Positions 15,209 through 26,100 of a DNA stretch of 64,000 nt are shown here, one piece after another; position 1 is the stretch's first letter; every line of letters begins with the position of its first letter. Origin of the DNA: an uncultured Prevotellaceae bacterium (GTDB lineage Bacteria > Bacteroidota > Bacteroidia > Bacteroidales > Bacteroidaceae). The stretch is from contig OMZE01000014.1 in assembly GCA_900315455.1 (NCBI GenBank), positions 1 to 64,000 of the forward strand. Reading direction: 5' to 3'. The position numbers and the translations under genes were made by a program. The notes beneath the pieces were generated by a model that did no database searches, was not told where the DNA came from, and saw only the letters and a program-made list of their open reading frames with translations.

Positions 15209-16212
15209 TGTATAGACATTATGAGAAAAGTAATATGGAGAAAGACCTATTTGAAAAATATCTCAAAGAATGTCGATTCAACGACCTTGATACCGACATA
15301 ACCAGACCAGACTTCCGATTCAAGATTGGAGGTGTAGACTGTGTTCCTCGAGGAGAAATCGTCGCGGTCGCAGGAAAGCCTGGTGTTGGCAAGTCAACAG
15401 CTATGGCAATCATGGCTGGCGTTCTGGTAGGAGGTTGTGATTTTGGCTCGATGCAGTGCAAAATAGGTTGTCAGAGGATTCTTTGGATTGACACCGAGAA
15501 GGGTGCATTTTCTTGTATGCAGAGAATGAAGACTCTCCGAGAAATCTCAAAGATTGGCATGAGTACTGACTTGCACGACAGTGGCATAGACTTTTATCGA
15601 ATTAGGAATTTAGACACCAGCATTAGGCTTTCCTTTGTCAGTGAAGTCGCAAAGACGAATAAATACGACGCCATCTTTATTGACGGAATCTTTGATCTCA
15701 CATTGGATGCCGACAAGGATTATGTACCTGTGATTGACCTGTTGAAAAAACTTACGGATAGCGGCGCAACTGTATTTGCGATGCTTCACACCAACAAGCA
15801 GGCTGAAGACGATAACATGCGCTATGCTCTCGGAACAGAACTGCAACGTGTATGCACCAACCGCTTTACCATCAAATGCGACAAAACAAAGAATTGCCAC
15901 AACATCATTCATGAGAAAAGCAACGACACAGAAATTGCACCAATCGTTTCGTTCAGATTCAACGACTGTGGCGTTGCCGTGCCATTCATCCCAGAAATAA
16001 GTACAAATGCAAAGATTGATTCATCAAAGAAAGACTTTGAAACCATTTTGTCAGGTGGTGTCATAATGGGTTATTCTGAACTTGTTGAAAAAGTAAAAGA
16101 CATTGCCAAAATCAAAGAACGAGGTGCAAAAGAGAGAATCGCAAAAGGGATGAAACGTGGGTATTTGGTTGTTGATGACAAAGGCAATTATTATCTCAAT
16201 AATGGACAATAG
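15208..16212 (+). CDS. RepA-like RecA/AAA_25-fold ATPase, 334 aa
   Basis: Walker A AGKPGVGKST lies near residue 57, a DTEKG-type motif (ILWIDTEKGAF) near 95, and a Walker B-like strand KYDAIFIDGIFDLTL near 155. This pattern matches the hexameric RepA-like helicases of the RecA fold that initiate plasmid replication. The start at 15208 is set by TAATG coupling; ATG 15235 is an alternative. The C-terminal 80 residues resemble a small winged-helix domain (YSELVEKVKDIAKIKERGAK). Directly downstream lie two families of short repeats and an AT-rich palindrome, as expected for the origin on which such a protein acts. Confidence 0.75.
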   Translation: MYRHYEKSNMEKDLFEKYLKECRFNDLDTDITRPDFRFKIGGVDCVPRGEIVAVAGKPGVGKSTAMAIMAGVLVGGCDFGSMQCKIGCQRILWIDTEKGAFSCMQRMKTLREISKIGMSTDLHDSGIDFYRIRNLDTSIRLSFVSEVAKTNKYDAIFIDGIFDLTLDADKDYVPVIDLLKKLTDSGATVFAMLHTNKQAEDDNMRYALGTELQRVCTNRFTIKCDKTKNCHNIIHEKSNDTEIAPIVSFRFNDCGVAVPFIPEISTNAKIDSSKKDFETILSGGVIMGYSELVEKVKDIAKIKERGAKERIAKGMKRGYLVVDDKGNYYLNNGQ

Positions 16213-16632
16213 TGCAAAGGTGCAAAATATAGTGCAAAGTGATACATTTTGCACTTGGTGTATAATTAGTGCAAAATAGGATGCAAAATGAGGGTATATA
16301 TTTATATATATAAATATACCCATCTTTGCACTCCTTTGCACCTATACACTTAAGTTGCACCATGAATGGCTGATATGGGTATTGTTAGTATTTTGCACCA
16401 TTGCGCAAGCATCAATGCCGACCCTATGAGCGAAGCGAATGCCGAAAAACAATATCGTACTTCCAACGTCCATGAATTATTATCGTACTTCAAATAACAT
16501 TCTCGTACTTTCAACTTTCAGGAATAATTCTCGTACTTTCAATTCTCGTACTTCATATATCGTACTTTTGTTATCGTACTCATTGGTTGTCGTAATGATT
16601 GACAGAGAATAGATTGAAAGAATTTCGTACTA
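16212..16632. other. Candidate replication origin: two iteron families around an AT-rich palindrome
   Basis: Family 1 is GTGCAAA or its complement TTTGCAC, with eight exact copies at 16212, 16220, 16232, 16248, 16269, 16325, 16335 and 16392 and close variants at 16281 and 16355. Within it lies a 30-bp near-perfect AT-rich palindrome (16292-16321, GGG arm to CCC arm, two mismatches) suited to strand opening. Family 2 is TCGTACT(T), with eight copies starting at 16455, 16483, 16503, 16531, 16546, 16560, 16574 and 16625 plus TCGTAA at 16590. Both follow directly on the RepA-like gene. The arrangement matches iteron origins; function is inferred. Confidence 0.72.
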
Positions 16633-17610
16633 TTAAAAAAAGTATGGCTTCAACAGAAAAGTAATTTCAATAAAGACTTTCAACTGAAAATGACAAACAG
16701 GAAACTTTAAGCCATGAAGAATCATGGAAATAAAGAAAACAAAATCGTCAAGACAATTATTTCTTCAAATATGAGTAAGCATAGAAATCGATACCGTCAA
16801 ATATGAAATCCGGCAAACAATCTTGATGGGAACTGAAGAAAAGGTACATATAAAATTTTGCAAAAAGATATTCCCAACTCGGTGGGAATAACGAATCCAT
16901 CTGAAAAACTTTTATGAAGGTAAATAGGATAAGAAAAGAGGATTCTCGAGATCTAAATAAGCAAAAATCTGCGTATTTAGATTGATAAAAGCGACTTTCG
17001 ACAAAGCGTGGCTTTCCCAAGAGAAAAAATAACCGATTTCAAAAGAATCGCCATAGATGCCACCAATACTGAAGTATTCACTGATTACGCGCACGCGCAT
17101 GATGTCGAACAGCAGCCGTTACCTGGGCAAAGTGTCCAGAGAATCCCACAAATCAAAGAAATGGGTATCGTTTAAGTGAAAAAATAAAGAAATTGCAGCA
17201 GGATTAAGACATTTTGTATCTAAAAACAACATGTTTGTTGCTTTTCCCTAGATGAGACATCACTCACCGTCTCGGAAATAGTTTTCGGGAATACGACATT
17301 TCTGAAGTATGGTTGTTGTGAACGACGGTTATTATTAACTGTGGTTATTCCAGGCTTACACACATTCAAAAATGGAATGTAAACATTTTTCTCAAATAGA
17401 GTGATTTTTTACTGAAAACAACCGAAAATCTGCAAAAGATGGTCTTAATCGGTTACATTATCATCATAATGTGACTTTTTAATCAAATTTTTGTCAGAAG
17501 CCCCAAAAACTTTGTAACAAGCAGATCCCGTGCGAAGATTCTGTCACGCAAAAACTTTGTTACGATGCCATTACCTAAAAATCATCTGGGAAAGAACGTA
17601 TGTATTTAGA
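16633..17610. other. About 1 kb without a convincing gene
   Basis: AT-rich sequence with only two minus-strand ORFs of 87 and 62 codons (16757-17020 and 16912-17100) that overlap each other in different frames. They are Phe/Tyr-rich and lack a clear ribosome site or promoter. I see no RNA gene or terminator that I would assert. It may belong to the origin or be decayed sequence. Confidence 0.5.
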
Positions 17611-17879
17611 GCAAGCAAGTAAGTGAGTAAGCAAGTAAGTGAGTAAGCAAGTAAGTGAGTAAGTGAGTAAGTAAGTGAGTAAGCAAGTAAGTGAGTAAGT
17701 GAGTAAGTAAGTGAGTAAGCAAGCAAGTAAGTGAGTAAGCAAGCAAGTAAGTGAGTAAGTGAGTAAGTGAGTAAGTGAGTAAGTGAGTAAGTGAGTAAGT
17801 GAGTAAGTGAGTAAGTAAGTGAGTAAGTGAGTAAGTGAGTAAGTGAGTAAGTAAGTAAGTAAGTGAGTAAGTGAGTAAG
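17611..17879. repeat. 269-bp tetranucleotide tract
   Basis: An uninterrupted run of 4-base units GTAA, GTGA and GCAA (general form G-T/C-A/G-A). The left half mixes GCAA units while the right half is mainly GTAA/GTGA alternation. All three minus-strand frames stay open across it and translate as Leu-Thr-Tyr-Ser repeats, which is a property of the repeat rather than a gene. Such tracts change length by slippage. Confidence 0.92.
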
Positions 17880-18000
17880 AAACACGCACACACTTTCAGA
17901 AATAAACCTATTTTCTTTTTTCTCTATTCATGTGGGCACTGATACGGCAAAGAAATAAAAGTCGCTTATAACGGCTAAAAATGCGTTTTAGTGGAATAAC

Positions 18001-18027
18001 AAAAAAGGTAGGCATTTTGTGCCTACC
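18001..18027 (-). terminator. Terminator of the sigma-like operon
   Basis: Perfect 7-bp arms GGTAGGC (18007-18013) and GCCTACC (18021-18027) with six A at 18001-18006, giving a U tract on the minus strand 23 bases past the 18050 stop. Confidence 0.85.
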
Positions 18028-18049
18028 TGAATAGTAACAAGTAAGTGGA

Positions 18050-18424
18050 TTAAAACTTACTTATTGAAGGTAAAATATTGTACCATATCATTCCACCAAT
18101 TACTACCCTTTTGCGCCCAATAAGGAATGTTGCAACCTTTTCGGCGGCGGCGTAATTAAGTAAGTTGTTCACTATCTTTGTAGATGATGCAACAAAGGTT
18201 TTTACCTTTGCTTTTCCGTTTAATTTCACCCGAATGTTTGCACCTATTTCGCTTGAAAAACAAATGTAGAACGCTTTGCCTACCTTTGTAATTTCCACCT
18301 TGCAATCTGGTTGCAAATTTTCCTCTTTTGCTAATTGTTGCGAGAAATTAACCGAATGATGATTAACACCCCGTCTAACTGTTATAGATCTGATTGACGG
18401 TCTACCTGGTTTTATCTTTTCCAT
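18050..18424 (-). CDS. Unknown basic protein, 124 aa
   Basis: A basic N-terminus (MEKIKPGRPSIRSITVRRGV) is followed by a probable beta-rich body (CKVEITKVGKAFYICFS, KVKTFVASSTKIVNNLL). The GRPS start recalls AT-hook-like or DNA-associated tails, but this is weak. It starts one base after the stop of the sigma-like gene and shares its promoter and terminator, so the two form a minus-strand operon within the element. No family is recognised. Confidence 0.6.
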   Translation of the reverse strand: MEKIKPGRPSIRSITVRRGVNHHSVNFSQQLAKEENLQPDCKVEITKVGKAFYICFSSEIGANIRVKLNGKAKVKTFVASSTKIVNNLLNYAAAEKVATFLIGRKRVVIGGMIWYNILPSISKF

Positions 18425-18425
18425 A

Positions 18426-18965
18426 TTATTTTAAATTGTTTAATTCATCATCAAATTGTTTGCATATCATTTCCCGAATATTTGCAACATGTAAGAACGC
18501 CCAAGTTGTAGATTTACCGCAAAATTCACCCGAATTTTTCAAACCAAAAGAATGAATGAAATAGGCTTCAAATAAAGCAAAATCATTATTGTTAAATGTA
18601 CGCTTTGCAAATTGTCGAATGCTTGCAATTAGTTGACTTTTATCATTGTTGGTGTTTTCATCATCATCAATAATATTTGCAGTAAGAACACCCCAAAATA
18701 AATCATTTGGGCGAATTTCCTTCATTTCATGCGCTTTGTAGGCTTTTCTTTGTCTTCTATATGCTGCATAAAAGAGTGTACTAAAATCTGCATTCCCGTC
18801 AAATCTTTTCAAAGAGTCAATAACGCAAAGATATGCGTTATGAAAATCATCCTCACAATTTGGCGCATACAATTCGCCAAATTTTTTGTCACAACAAAGT
18901 TGTGCCCTTAAATTGTCATAATTGACTGAAAACCAATTACTAAACAATAATTGATAATTGTTCAT
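18426..18965 (-). CDS. Possible sigma-70-like factor, 179 aa
   Basis: The segment DDFHNAYLCVIDSLKRF, then DFSTLFYAAYRRQRKAYKA (about residues 39-78) resembles sigma region 2, where an acidic entry helix is followed by an aromatic, basic helix. The C-terminal part (NDFALFEAYFIHSF, STTWAFLHVANIREMICKQF) could be a degenerate region 4. Small divergent sigma-like proteins occur in Bacteroidota phages to switch on late genes. Here the obvious target would be the tape-measure or tail-module promoters, which have standard boxes, so the role is open. A promoter with palindromic operators lies upstream. Confidence 0.42.
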   Translation of the reverse strand: MNNYQLLFSNWFSVNYDNLRAQLCCDKKFGELYAPNCEDDFHNAYLCVIDSLKRFDGNADFSTLFYAAYRRQRKAYKAHEMKEIRPNDLFWGVLTANIIDDDENTNNDKSQLIASIRQFAKRTFNNNDFALFEAYFIHSFGLKNSGEFCGKSTTWAFLHVANIREMICKQFDDELNNLK

Positions 18966-19016
18966 AATGTAAAAAATTTTAAGTGTTATTAAGTGTTATT
19001 GTGCCGTATGGCATTA

Positions 19017-19080
19017 CAAATATACATTATATATTTGAATAAAATACTATTTTAATAGTATATTTTGTATTATATTCAAA
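19017..19080 (-). promoter_or_regulatory. Promoter and palindromic operator of the sigma-like operon
   Basis: Minus-strand -7 box TATATTTG (CAAATATA at 19017-19024). Upstream are a perfect inverted repeat ATACTAT/ATAGTAT (19044-19050, 19055-19061) and outer half-sites TTTGAAT (19034-19040) and ATTCAAA (19074-19080) that match the half-sites of the XRE operators at 6391-6570. Control by the element repressor is inferred. Confidence 0.55.
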
Positions 19081-19280
19081 TATTTATATAAAGTCTAAAT
19101 AAGTCACATTATACCTATAATGTTGCATAAATCATTGACACATAGGTATTTATATAATATAATTATATAAATACCCCCATACCCCCCTTTGACACAAATA
19201 ATCGCCCGTACTGACCCTCCGCCGAGATTTTTTATTTTCGTTTTTCAAATTTTTTCAATTTTCGTTTAGTTTTCATCAAA

Positions 19281-19623
19281 TTGGCAATCAACAATCCATC
19301 GTTTGAAGGAAATCAGGACTGCAGGAACGGCAGACTATCCTTTGTTCTGCTTGGCAGATGTTTGCAGGGCATTGGACTTGGGTAATCCAAGTCAAGTCAA
19401 AGCAAGACTTACTGATGGGGTCATTTCAAATGAGGGCATCCCAAAACTTCATACAAGATGTTGATTATCAAGTTTTCCTCAAAAATGGGGAAAACCCCAA
19501 AGGTGGAAGCCCAAGACCGTGTTTGCCGATGCCCTTATTTTGCGCAGTCGATGTTGCCAGAGCATTAGGTTATGATAATCCCGCCAAAGCGGTAATTGAC
19601 CACTGCAAAGGGGTTACTGATTA
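19281..19623 (+). pseudogene. Wrecked phage antirepressor genes (BRO-N and AntA-like fragments)
   Basis: One frame reads KEIRTAGTADYPLFCLADVC then RALDLGNPSQVKARL and EGIPKLHTRC before a TGA at 19462-19464, a clear BRO-N domain. Its N-terminal strand (INNPSFEG) is in another frame, so there is a frameshift. A further frame (ORF 19358-19624) reads QDVDYQVFLKNGENPKGG, like an AntA-type segment, and then a second BRO-N piece FCAVDVARALGYDNPAKAV. No intact start-to-stop antirepressor remains. These domains normally relieve repression in phages, so this element has lost, or recombined away, that switch. Confidence 0.75.
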
Positions 19624-20087
19624 GGAAACTCCTATAAACAAAGACGTGCAACTTATTGATTTACACGCCCTAAATTCCGCCTACTTTATTAAGTGAGAAC
19701 TTAATGTAACTAAACGTTACACCATCGGTAATGAATTATGTCATAATATCGGCTCGTCCAATCCAAAATTGGATGCGGCAATTTTTTTGCCAATAAAAAA
19801 GCCAGTCCAAAGTTTTTATCCGGACTGGCTAATTGAAAGAGTAATGTCTTTCAAGTCACGCAAATCTCTTCTCACTGCGAATAAAAGTCAATGCGAGAAA
19901 TAACCAATAGAACATTGTACGGAATGCGCCGTACCGCAACAGTGCTTTGTGCAACTGCTGCTGTAAAGGTAGTGTGTATGTTTGGTTAAATGAGCATGTT
20001 TAATTGGTAAACCTGCTTAAAAATAACATTCTCTATCATATATCTAAAAAAGGCACAACATAACACATATTTGTAAAATGTTTTTAC
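19624..20087. other. Intergenic stretch before the tape-measure gene
   Basis: No coding frame is convincing. The first 120 bases may be further antirepressor debris. A strong hairpin lies at 19800-19830. The remainder (19840-20087) holds only the approach to the tape-measure promoter. Confidence 0.5.
19794..19830 (-). terminator. Minus-strand terminator-like hairpin
   Basis: Perfect 9-bp arms AGCCAGTCC (19800-19808) and GGACTGGCT (19822-19830), with an A-run at 19794-19800 that becomes a U tract on the minus strand. No minus-strand gene is visible upstream of it (19840-20110), so it may end an unrecognised transcript or insulate the tape-measure promoter. Confidence 0.65.
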
Positions 20088-20095
20088 TATATTTG
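20088..20095 (+). promoter_or_regulatory. Promoter -7 box of the tape-measure gene
   Basis: TATATTTG fits TAnnTTTG and lies 23 bases before the ATG at 20119. A TTTG at 20070-20073 is nearer than usual for a -33 element. Confidence 0.6.
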
Positions 20096-20118
20096 CACTA
20101 TCACAAACACATTTTGAT

Positions 20119-23100
20119 ATGGCAGAAAATATTACACCTTTGATGTTCTCCGTGTCGATTGATCAGCTTGACAAAAAGTTGCAGACATGGACGGAGAAAA
20201 TAAATGCCTTTGTCAACAATGGCGGCAAAGGTTACAAATTAAAGATTGACTTTGGCGATGTCGAAGACACCATCAAACTCCTGAAGAACCTGAAGTTTGG
20301 CGACAGTCAAGAAGTACAACGTTTGCAAAGAGAACTTGACGGTTTGAAGAGGAGACTTGATGAGATAAACAAGTCGGCATCATCAAAGAGTGCAGATAAC
20401 ATGCGGAAGGCAGGAATTGCCGTTTCAGATTTAGCGTTGAAGTTCAATAAACTTGAACTTGCGGAGTTGCGTGCGAATGCTGTAAAAGCGAATATTGACA
20501 CTTCGGCTTACGACAAGGCTGTGGAGCGCATGGAGCGTTACCAGAGAGTGCTTGAATACATCAACAAAAATGGTGGTCACGATGTGGGCCGGATAACAGG
20601 CAGTGTCGGTTATCGCAATGCCACCAATGACCTTACTCTTCAGTCCGCTACTCTTAAGAAGTTGACGGCAGATGCCAATTCTGCTTCACATGCCACTACA
20701 CAACTTACTTCAGAACAACAGCGATTGGCACATGCTCTGAATCAAGGTACGCAAGCCGCAAGAGGTCAGAGCCAGGTTCTTTCTGATTTGAAGTCGATGG
20801 CTATGCAGTACCTCGGTGTATGGGGAGCACAAAGTTTTCTGAACAACATTATCGAGATTGGCGGTCAGTTGGAGATGCAGCGATTGAGTATCGGTGCTAT
20901 TTTGCAGGACACCGCCCATGCCAACGACCTGTTTGACAGGATTAAGGGACTTGCTCTGCAATCTCCATTTGGTGTCGTTGAACTCGATCAGTTCACGAAG
21001 CAGTTGTCTGCATACGGATTCAAGTACAATGAGTTGTTCGATATGACCAAACGCCTTGCCGACATTTCCGCTGGTGCTGGCACGGACGTTTCCCGTCTTG
21101 CCCTTGCACTCGGTCATGTCCGCTCCGAGGGTGCTTTGACTGGCTATACCCTGCGTCAGTTTGCCATGAACAACATCCCCATGCTCGGCAAGTTATCAGA
21201 GAAGTTGAGCGAGTTGGAGGGCAGGATTGTCACAGCAGCGGAAGTTCGCAAGCGTGTAAGGAACAAGGAAATCGACTATGGCATGGTGGAGTCGGTCATC
21301 AAGGACTTGACCAACGAGGGCGGCATGTTCTATAACATGCAGGAAGTCATTTCTGGTTCGGTCAAAGCCAAGTGGAAGAACCTGCATGATGCCTTCGACA
21401 TCATGTTCGGCGAGATGGCCGAGAGTGCTGTGGGTGGTGCCTTGAAAGGCATGGCCACGTTGCTCACATCCGTAGCAAAGGAGTGGAAGACATTGGGAGC
21501 AGTCGGCATGAGTACAGTCGGCGTGTTTGCCATTGCGAAGGCAGCAATGATGGCGCACAACATGCTCTTGGGACAACAGAGCGCAGCGGTATTGCGGACT
21601 ATTGCCGCAGAGAGACAGGCAGAAATATTCAAGTTGCGCCTGGCTCAGTCATACAGGTATCTCACCGCAGCAGAGAAAGAGACGCTTATGAGCACAGACC
21701 GTCTCAGGGCATCGGAGATTGCAAATGCGATTTCATCCAAGGCACTGACAGCGGAGCAACTGTCAAAAGCAGTGGCTATGGGGAAGGTCAGCAAGGCAAC
21801 GGCACTTATGGCAATCCGTAACTCCAAGCTTGACGAGATACAGAAGCAGCAAATGCGCACCACCATTCTCAACACCGCTGTTCTTGGAACATGGGGAAAA
21901 GCGATGTATGGTGTCCGCGCCGCAGTATTGGCAACAGGAGCAGCACTGAAGACGCTGTTTGCCAATCCTATGACATGGATTCTTGCACTTGTATCAGGCA
22001 TCACTTACCTGTGGCAGAAGAATAGCGAGGAAATGAAGCGTGCCGCAGAATTGAGCAAATCCCTTGCAGAACGAGCGTCAGAGGGCGTGAAGAACGTCCA
22101 GACGATGATGACCGAGACGGGAATTACATACAAGAAAGACGGTAAGGAGGTTGAGTTTGGCAAGGTGTCAGGGGGCGAGATAGGCTTCACCCCGGCAGCA
22201 TCATTGGACAGCGATGCCATGATACAGGTAATGGAACGGTGGGAGGAGTTCATCAAGAACTACTCTTCCACGCCGAACACATTGCTTCAGAATGCCCTTT
22301 TCGACGGCGACAAGATGCGTGATCTTGCAGACCAATACGAGAATCTGGCACACGCTACTGAAAGTGTAATGAAAGCTCAGTTGGCATTGGCACAGATTGC
22401 CGACAGTTCAGAGTTTATCATCAATTCCACCCAGACAACGAAGATGTGGAGAGTGTTTGATGATGACATTATCACCAACATGAACGACTACGCCAAGAGT
22501 GTAAGGAAGACCGACGCAGCCGTTTCCAAGTTCTCGATGAGTCACAGGGGCGCAATGATAGCCGCTCTCAATGCCGCCAAGAGCAACCAGTATTTCGCGC
22601 AAGGTCTTGCGGCAGCCAATGCGGAAATGCAGAAAAAAGAGGGCAGAAATCTCACAGAGGAGGAACAGTTGCGGCATCTCGCCTATTACAGCGATGCCTA
22701 TGCGGTAGCCGTGAGGAATGCGGAACAGGCGATTGCAGACCTCGGTGACAGCGATGCCATGAGGAAAGCACAGAAAGCATTTACCTCATTGATGAGCACC
22801 GGGAACAACGAGAATGTGAAAGAAGTTGACCTCACCGAAGACATGAATACCGCAGCCGATGCGATAAGGCAGACTGTAAGGGAGAAGTGGCACAAGGACA
22901 TCAGCGAACTTGAAGAATACGAGAAACAGGCATTGCTCCAGATGGTTTCCGACATTGCGGCGAAGTCAGGCGAGTCAACCGATGTTATCCGCAAGCACAT
23001 CATAGAACTTTTCTCCAATGTGCTGCATATCCCCATCGACATTGATGACGTTGATGCCCATACAAGGATAAGCCAGATTCAGCAGGAACTTGACAAACTC

Positions 23101-26100
23101 ATGGCTGGTCCCAACGGCGACGGTGTATATCCTCTTGACATCAGAGGTGTCGTTGATGCAGATGACCTTGTTCAAAAAGTTCGACAGGCGTACAAGAAAG
23201 CCAAGGATGCCATTACCAACCTCGGTCCGATAGCCATTCACATGGGAATATCCCTTGACAGGGTAAAAGCCATGACAGATGAAGAAATCGACAAGGCCGC
23301 AGGTGGCAGTTTCATCAGAAAGATGGCATTGCAAGCCATCCAAAAAGCATACAAAGAGATAGATGCAGCTGAAACAACTGCAAAAGAATATGGTATCAGC
23401 CTTATAGACGAGACAAAAGGCGGTAAAGTATTCAAGGCAGGAAAGGAAAAGACGGGAAAGAAAACTGGCACAGGACATAAGGAAGACACCCAGGCAAAGG
23501 CATGGCGGGAGCGCATTCGTCAGTTGAAAGATGCCCGTTCATGGTATGACAAGTGGGAAAAGGAAGTCGGCGAGACCTCCGCTTTGGAGAAGGTGCAGGA
23601 AATCTTTCACGGCCTTATCAGAAAAGAAGACATCAAGACGCTTGAAGCCTATGAGAAAGCATTGAAAGCAGTTAAGTCGGAGGCAGAATCCCGCAAAGCC
23701 AAGAACAAGGGAAAGGATGAGCGTGCAGAAGAGATTATCCGTCAGGCCGACGATGAACTTGCACAGATTGACATGCTGAAGTTCCAACGTGACAGCGAGA
23801 CAGCATTGGGCAAGATGGACAAGTATCTTGATAGAGTGACCCGTCATTGGGAAACATTCAAGAGTGTGCTTGAAGCCACAGGAGATAGGATGCTTGCAAT
23901 GAAACTTGCCGGATTCGATGAATACGATAGCAACTTTGCTGTTTCATCTGCTGATGCACTATTGAACCGTTTGGAAATGGAAATGATGCTTCCTGATTTA
24001 CAGCAGCAGCTTATTGACGCAGGAATCATGGAAATGTCAGATACGGAGATTGAGAAATACATCAAGAACTGGCTTGGCGGCACGGAGTACAAGAAGTACA
24101 TTGATGCCATTACGAAAGGCGTGAAGGAATGGAAGCGGATGGAGCAGAGTTACATCAATGAGAGCGTGCAGGACTATGCAAGGCTTATCGGCTCAGCCGT
24201 TGACTATCAGACGCAAGTTGATAAAATAAATGCTGAATACGCAAAGACCAGGGAGCATTTGACAAAACTCCTTGAACTCGGTCAAGAAGGGAAAGAGGGC
24301 GGCATCACGAAAGAGCAATATGACGAGGCGTTGGAATTGGCAAGGGTAATGAGAGATGACAAGACCCTGAAACTGTCATCCACCTACCTCAATCTCTTGA
24401 ACCGTGCAAATGCCCTTTCGAGGGATGAAATGCTGAGTGCTTTTGAGATTGCCGTTTCTAACCTCGACCAAAAGTTGTCACATGGATTGATAACCCTTGA
24501 TGACTACACACAGGAGTTGTCGAAGTTGAAGAAGATTACCGAGGAATGGGAAGAGAACGCGTTCTTCGGCAAGAACAACATGCTTACCAACTTCTTGCAG
24601 GGAGGTGCTCCAGGACTGAAAAATTGGCTTGAAGTAAGACGAGACCGTTATACAGCGAGCGGTGAGCAAGACGAGGCCGACACATATCAGGGATATATCG
24701 ACAAGTTGGATGACGTGACGAATTTCCTTGGCGACTTCGGCGTTGTCGTAGAACTTGCCACAGGTGCATTGGATGGTATGCAGAAAGCGACCACCGCCCT
24801 TTCCAACATGTTCGAGGCACTCGGACTTCACGGAAAGGCGAACAGGTGGAGTGACATATCGAGCGGCATAGGCGCAGTATCTTCGGCGTTCAATCCTGTA
24901 AGCAATGTGATACAGAACGCGCAGAGCGGGAATGTCGGCGGTCTTTTGTCATCCGTTATCTCTGCGCCGTTTGAAATGATAACGAATCCCATCAAGGGAT
25001 TTGCCGAACTTCACGACAGAAAGCGTGAGCGTGCCATTGAGGAAATCAGGAAAGAGGTGCAACAGATTGGCAGCACTCTTAATCTTATACGGATGAGTAG
25101 AGAAAGGACTCTCGGCTTTGACAAGGGTGAGTACCGCCGCATGATGGCAGCCCTGTATGCTGGCTCAAACACTGCTTCCGGCAAGGGTATGTACGAATAC
25201 TATACCCGTGGAGGCACAGACAGCAACGGCTACATGCAGGAACTCCAGATGCTCAAACAGCAGCGTGAGGATTATCTTAAAATGTACGACAAGGAACATT
25301 CAAAGAAGAACGAGTCAAAAGAGGCTCTGGAAGAGTACAAGACGAAGATTGCTGAACTTGATGACCAGATACGCAACTTCTCAGAAGATATGGCGAAGGA
25401 GTTGTGGGACATTGACATCAAAGGCTGGGCAGACCAGTTGAGTGATGCTCTGGCATCCGCTTTCGAAAATGGTGAGAACATGGCGAAAGCATACAAAGAC
25501 ACCGTGAAAAGTATTCTCCAAACAGTCCTGAATGACATGCTTCGGATGAAGATCATCGAACCCATGCTGAAAAGCCTGGAAGATAAGATCTTCGGCGATA
25601 AAGGTGCCTTTGACCCCAATGACATAGAGGGTAGCATGAGCAAGGTTATGGCAACTTTTGGTGAATACTTCGGCGAAGGTGGCGAAGGTCAGAAAATGAT
25701 TACCGCCGCTAATGAAATGATGACATCCGCCCAGCGGGCATTAGAGCCTTACGGACTATCCGTGTATAACGATTCCGGCAAGACTCTTAGTGCGAGTGTG
25801 CAGGGTGTTACAGAAGATACCGCAGGTTTGCTTGCGGGTTATGTCAATGCACTTAGACAAGATGTATCGGCAATGCGGCTACTGAATGATGCACATTACA
25901 TTGAATTTATCGACAATTACTGGTCTGGTTACATGGTTCAAATCACAGGCATAAACGGTCACGTTGCTGGCATACATGATAACACGACGGCACTTGTGCG
26001 TATGATTGAGCAAGGCGACGGAGCTTTGTATAATGCGATTAGTCGAATGAGCGACCACTTTGACAGGGTGACAATGGGTATAGAAAAGGTGTATATGGCG

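Noticed and set aside
16212-16632. Repeats considered as a CRISPR array
   Set aside because: Units are only 7-8 bases with irregular spacing and two orientations; no cas genes are near.
16757-17100. Two small minus-strand ORFs
   Set aside because: They overlap in different frames, lack start signals and resemble no family.
17571-17893. Three overlapping minus-strand ORFs of 95-106 aa rich in Leu, Thr, Ser and Tyr
   Set aside because: They are the frames of a 4-base repeat that has no stop codon; not a gene.
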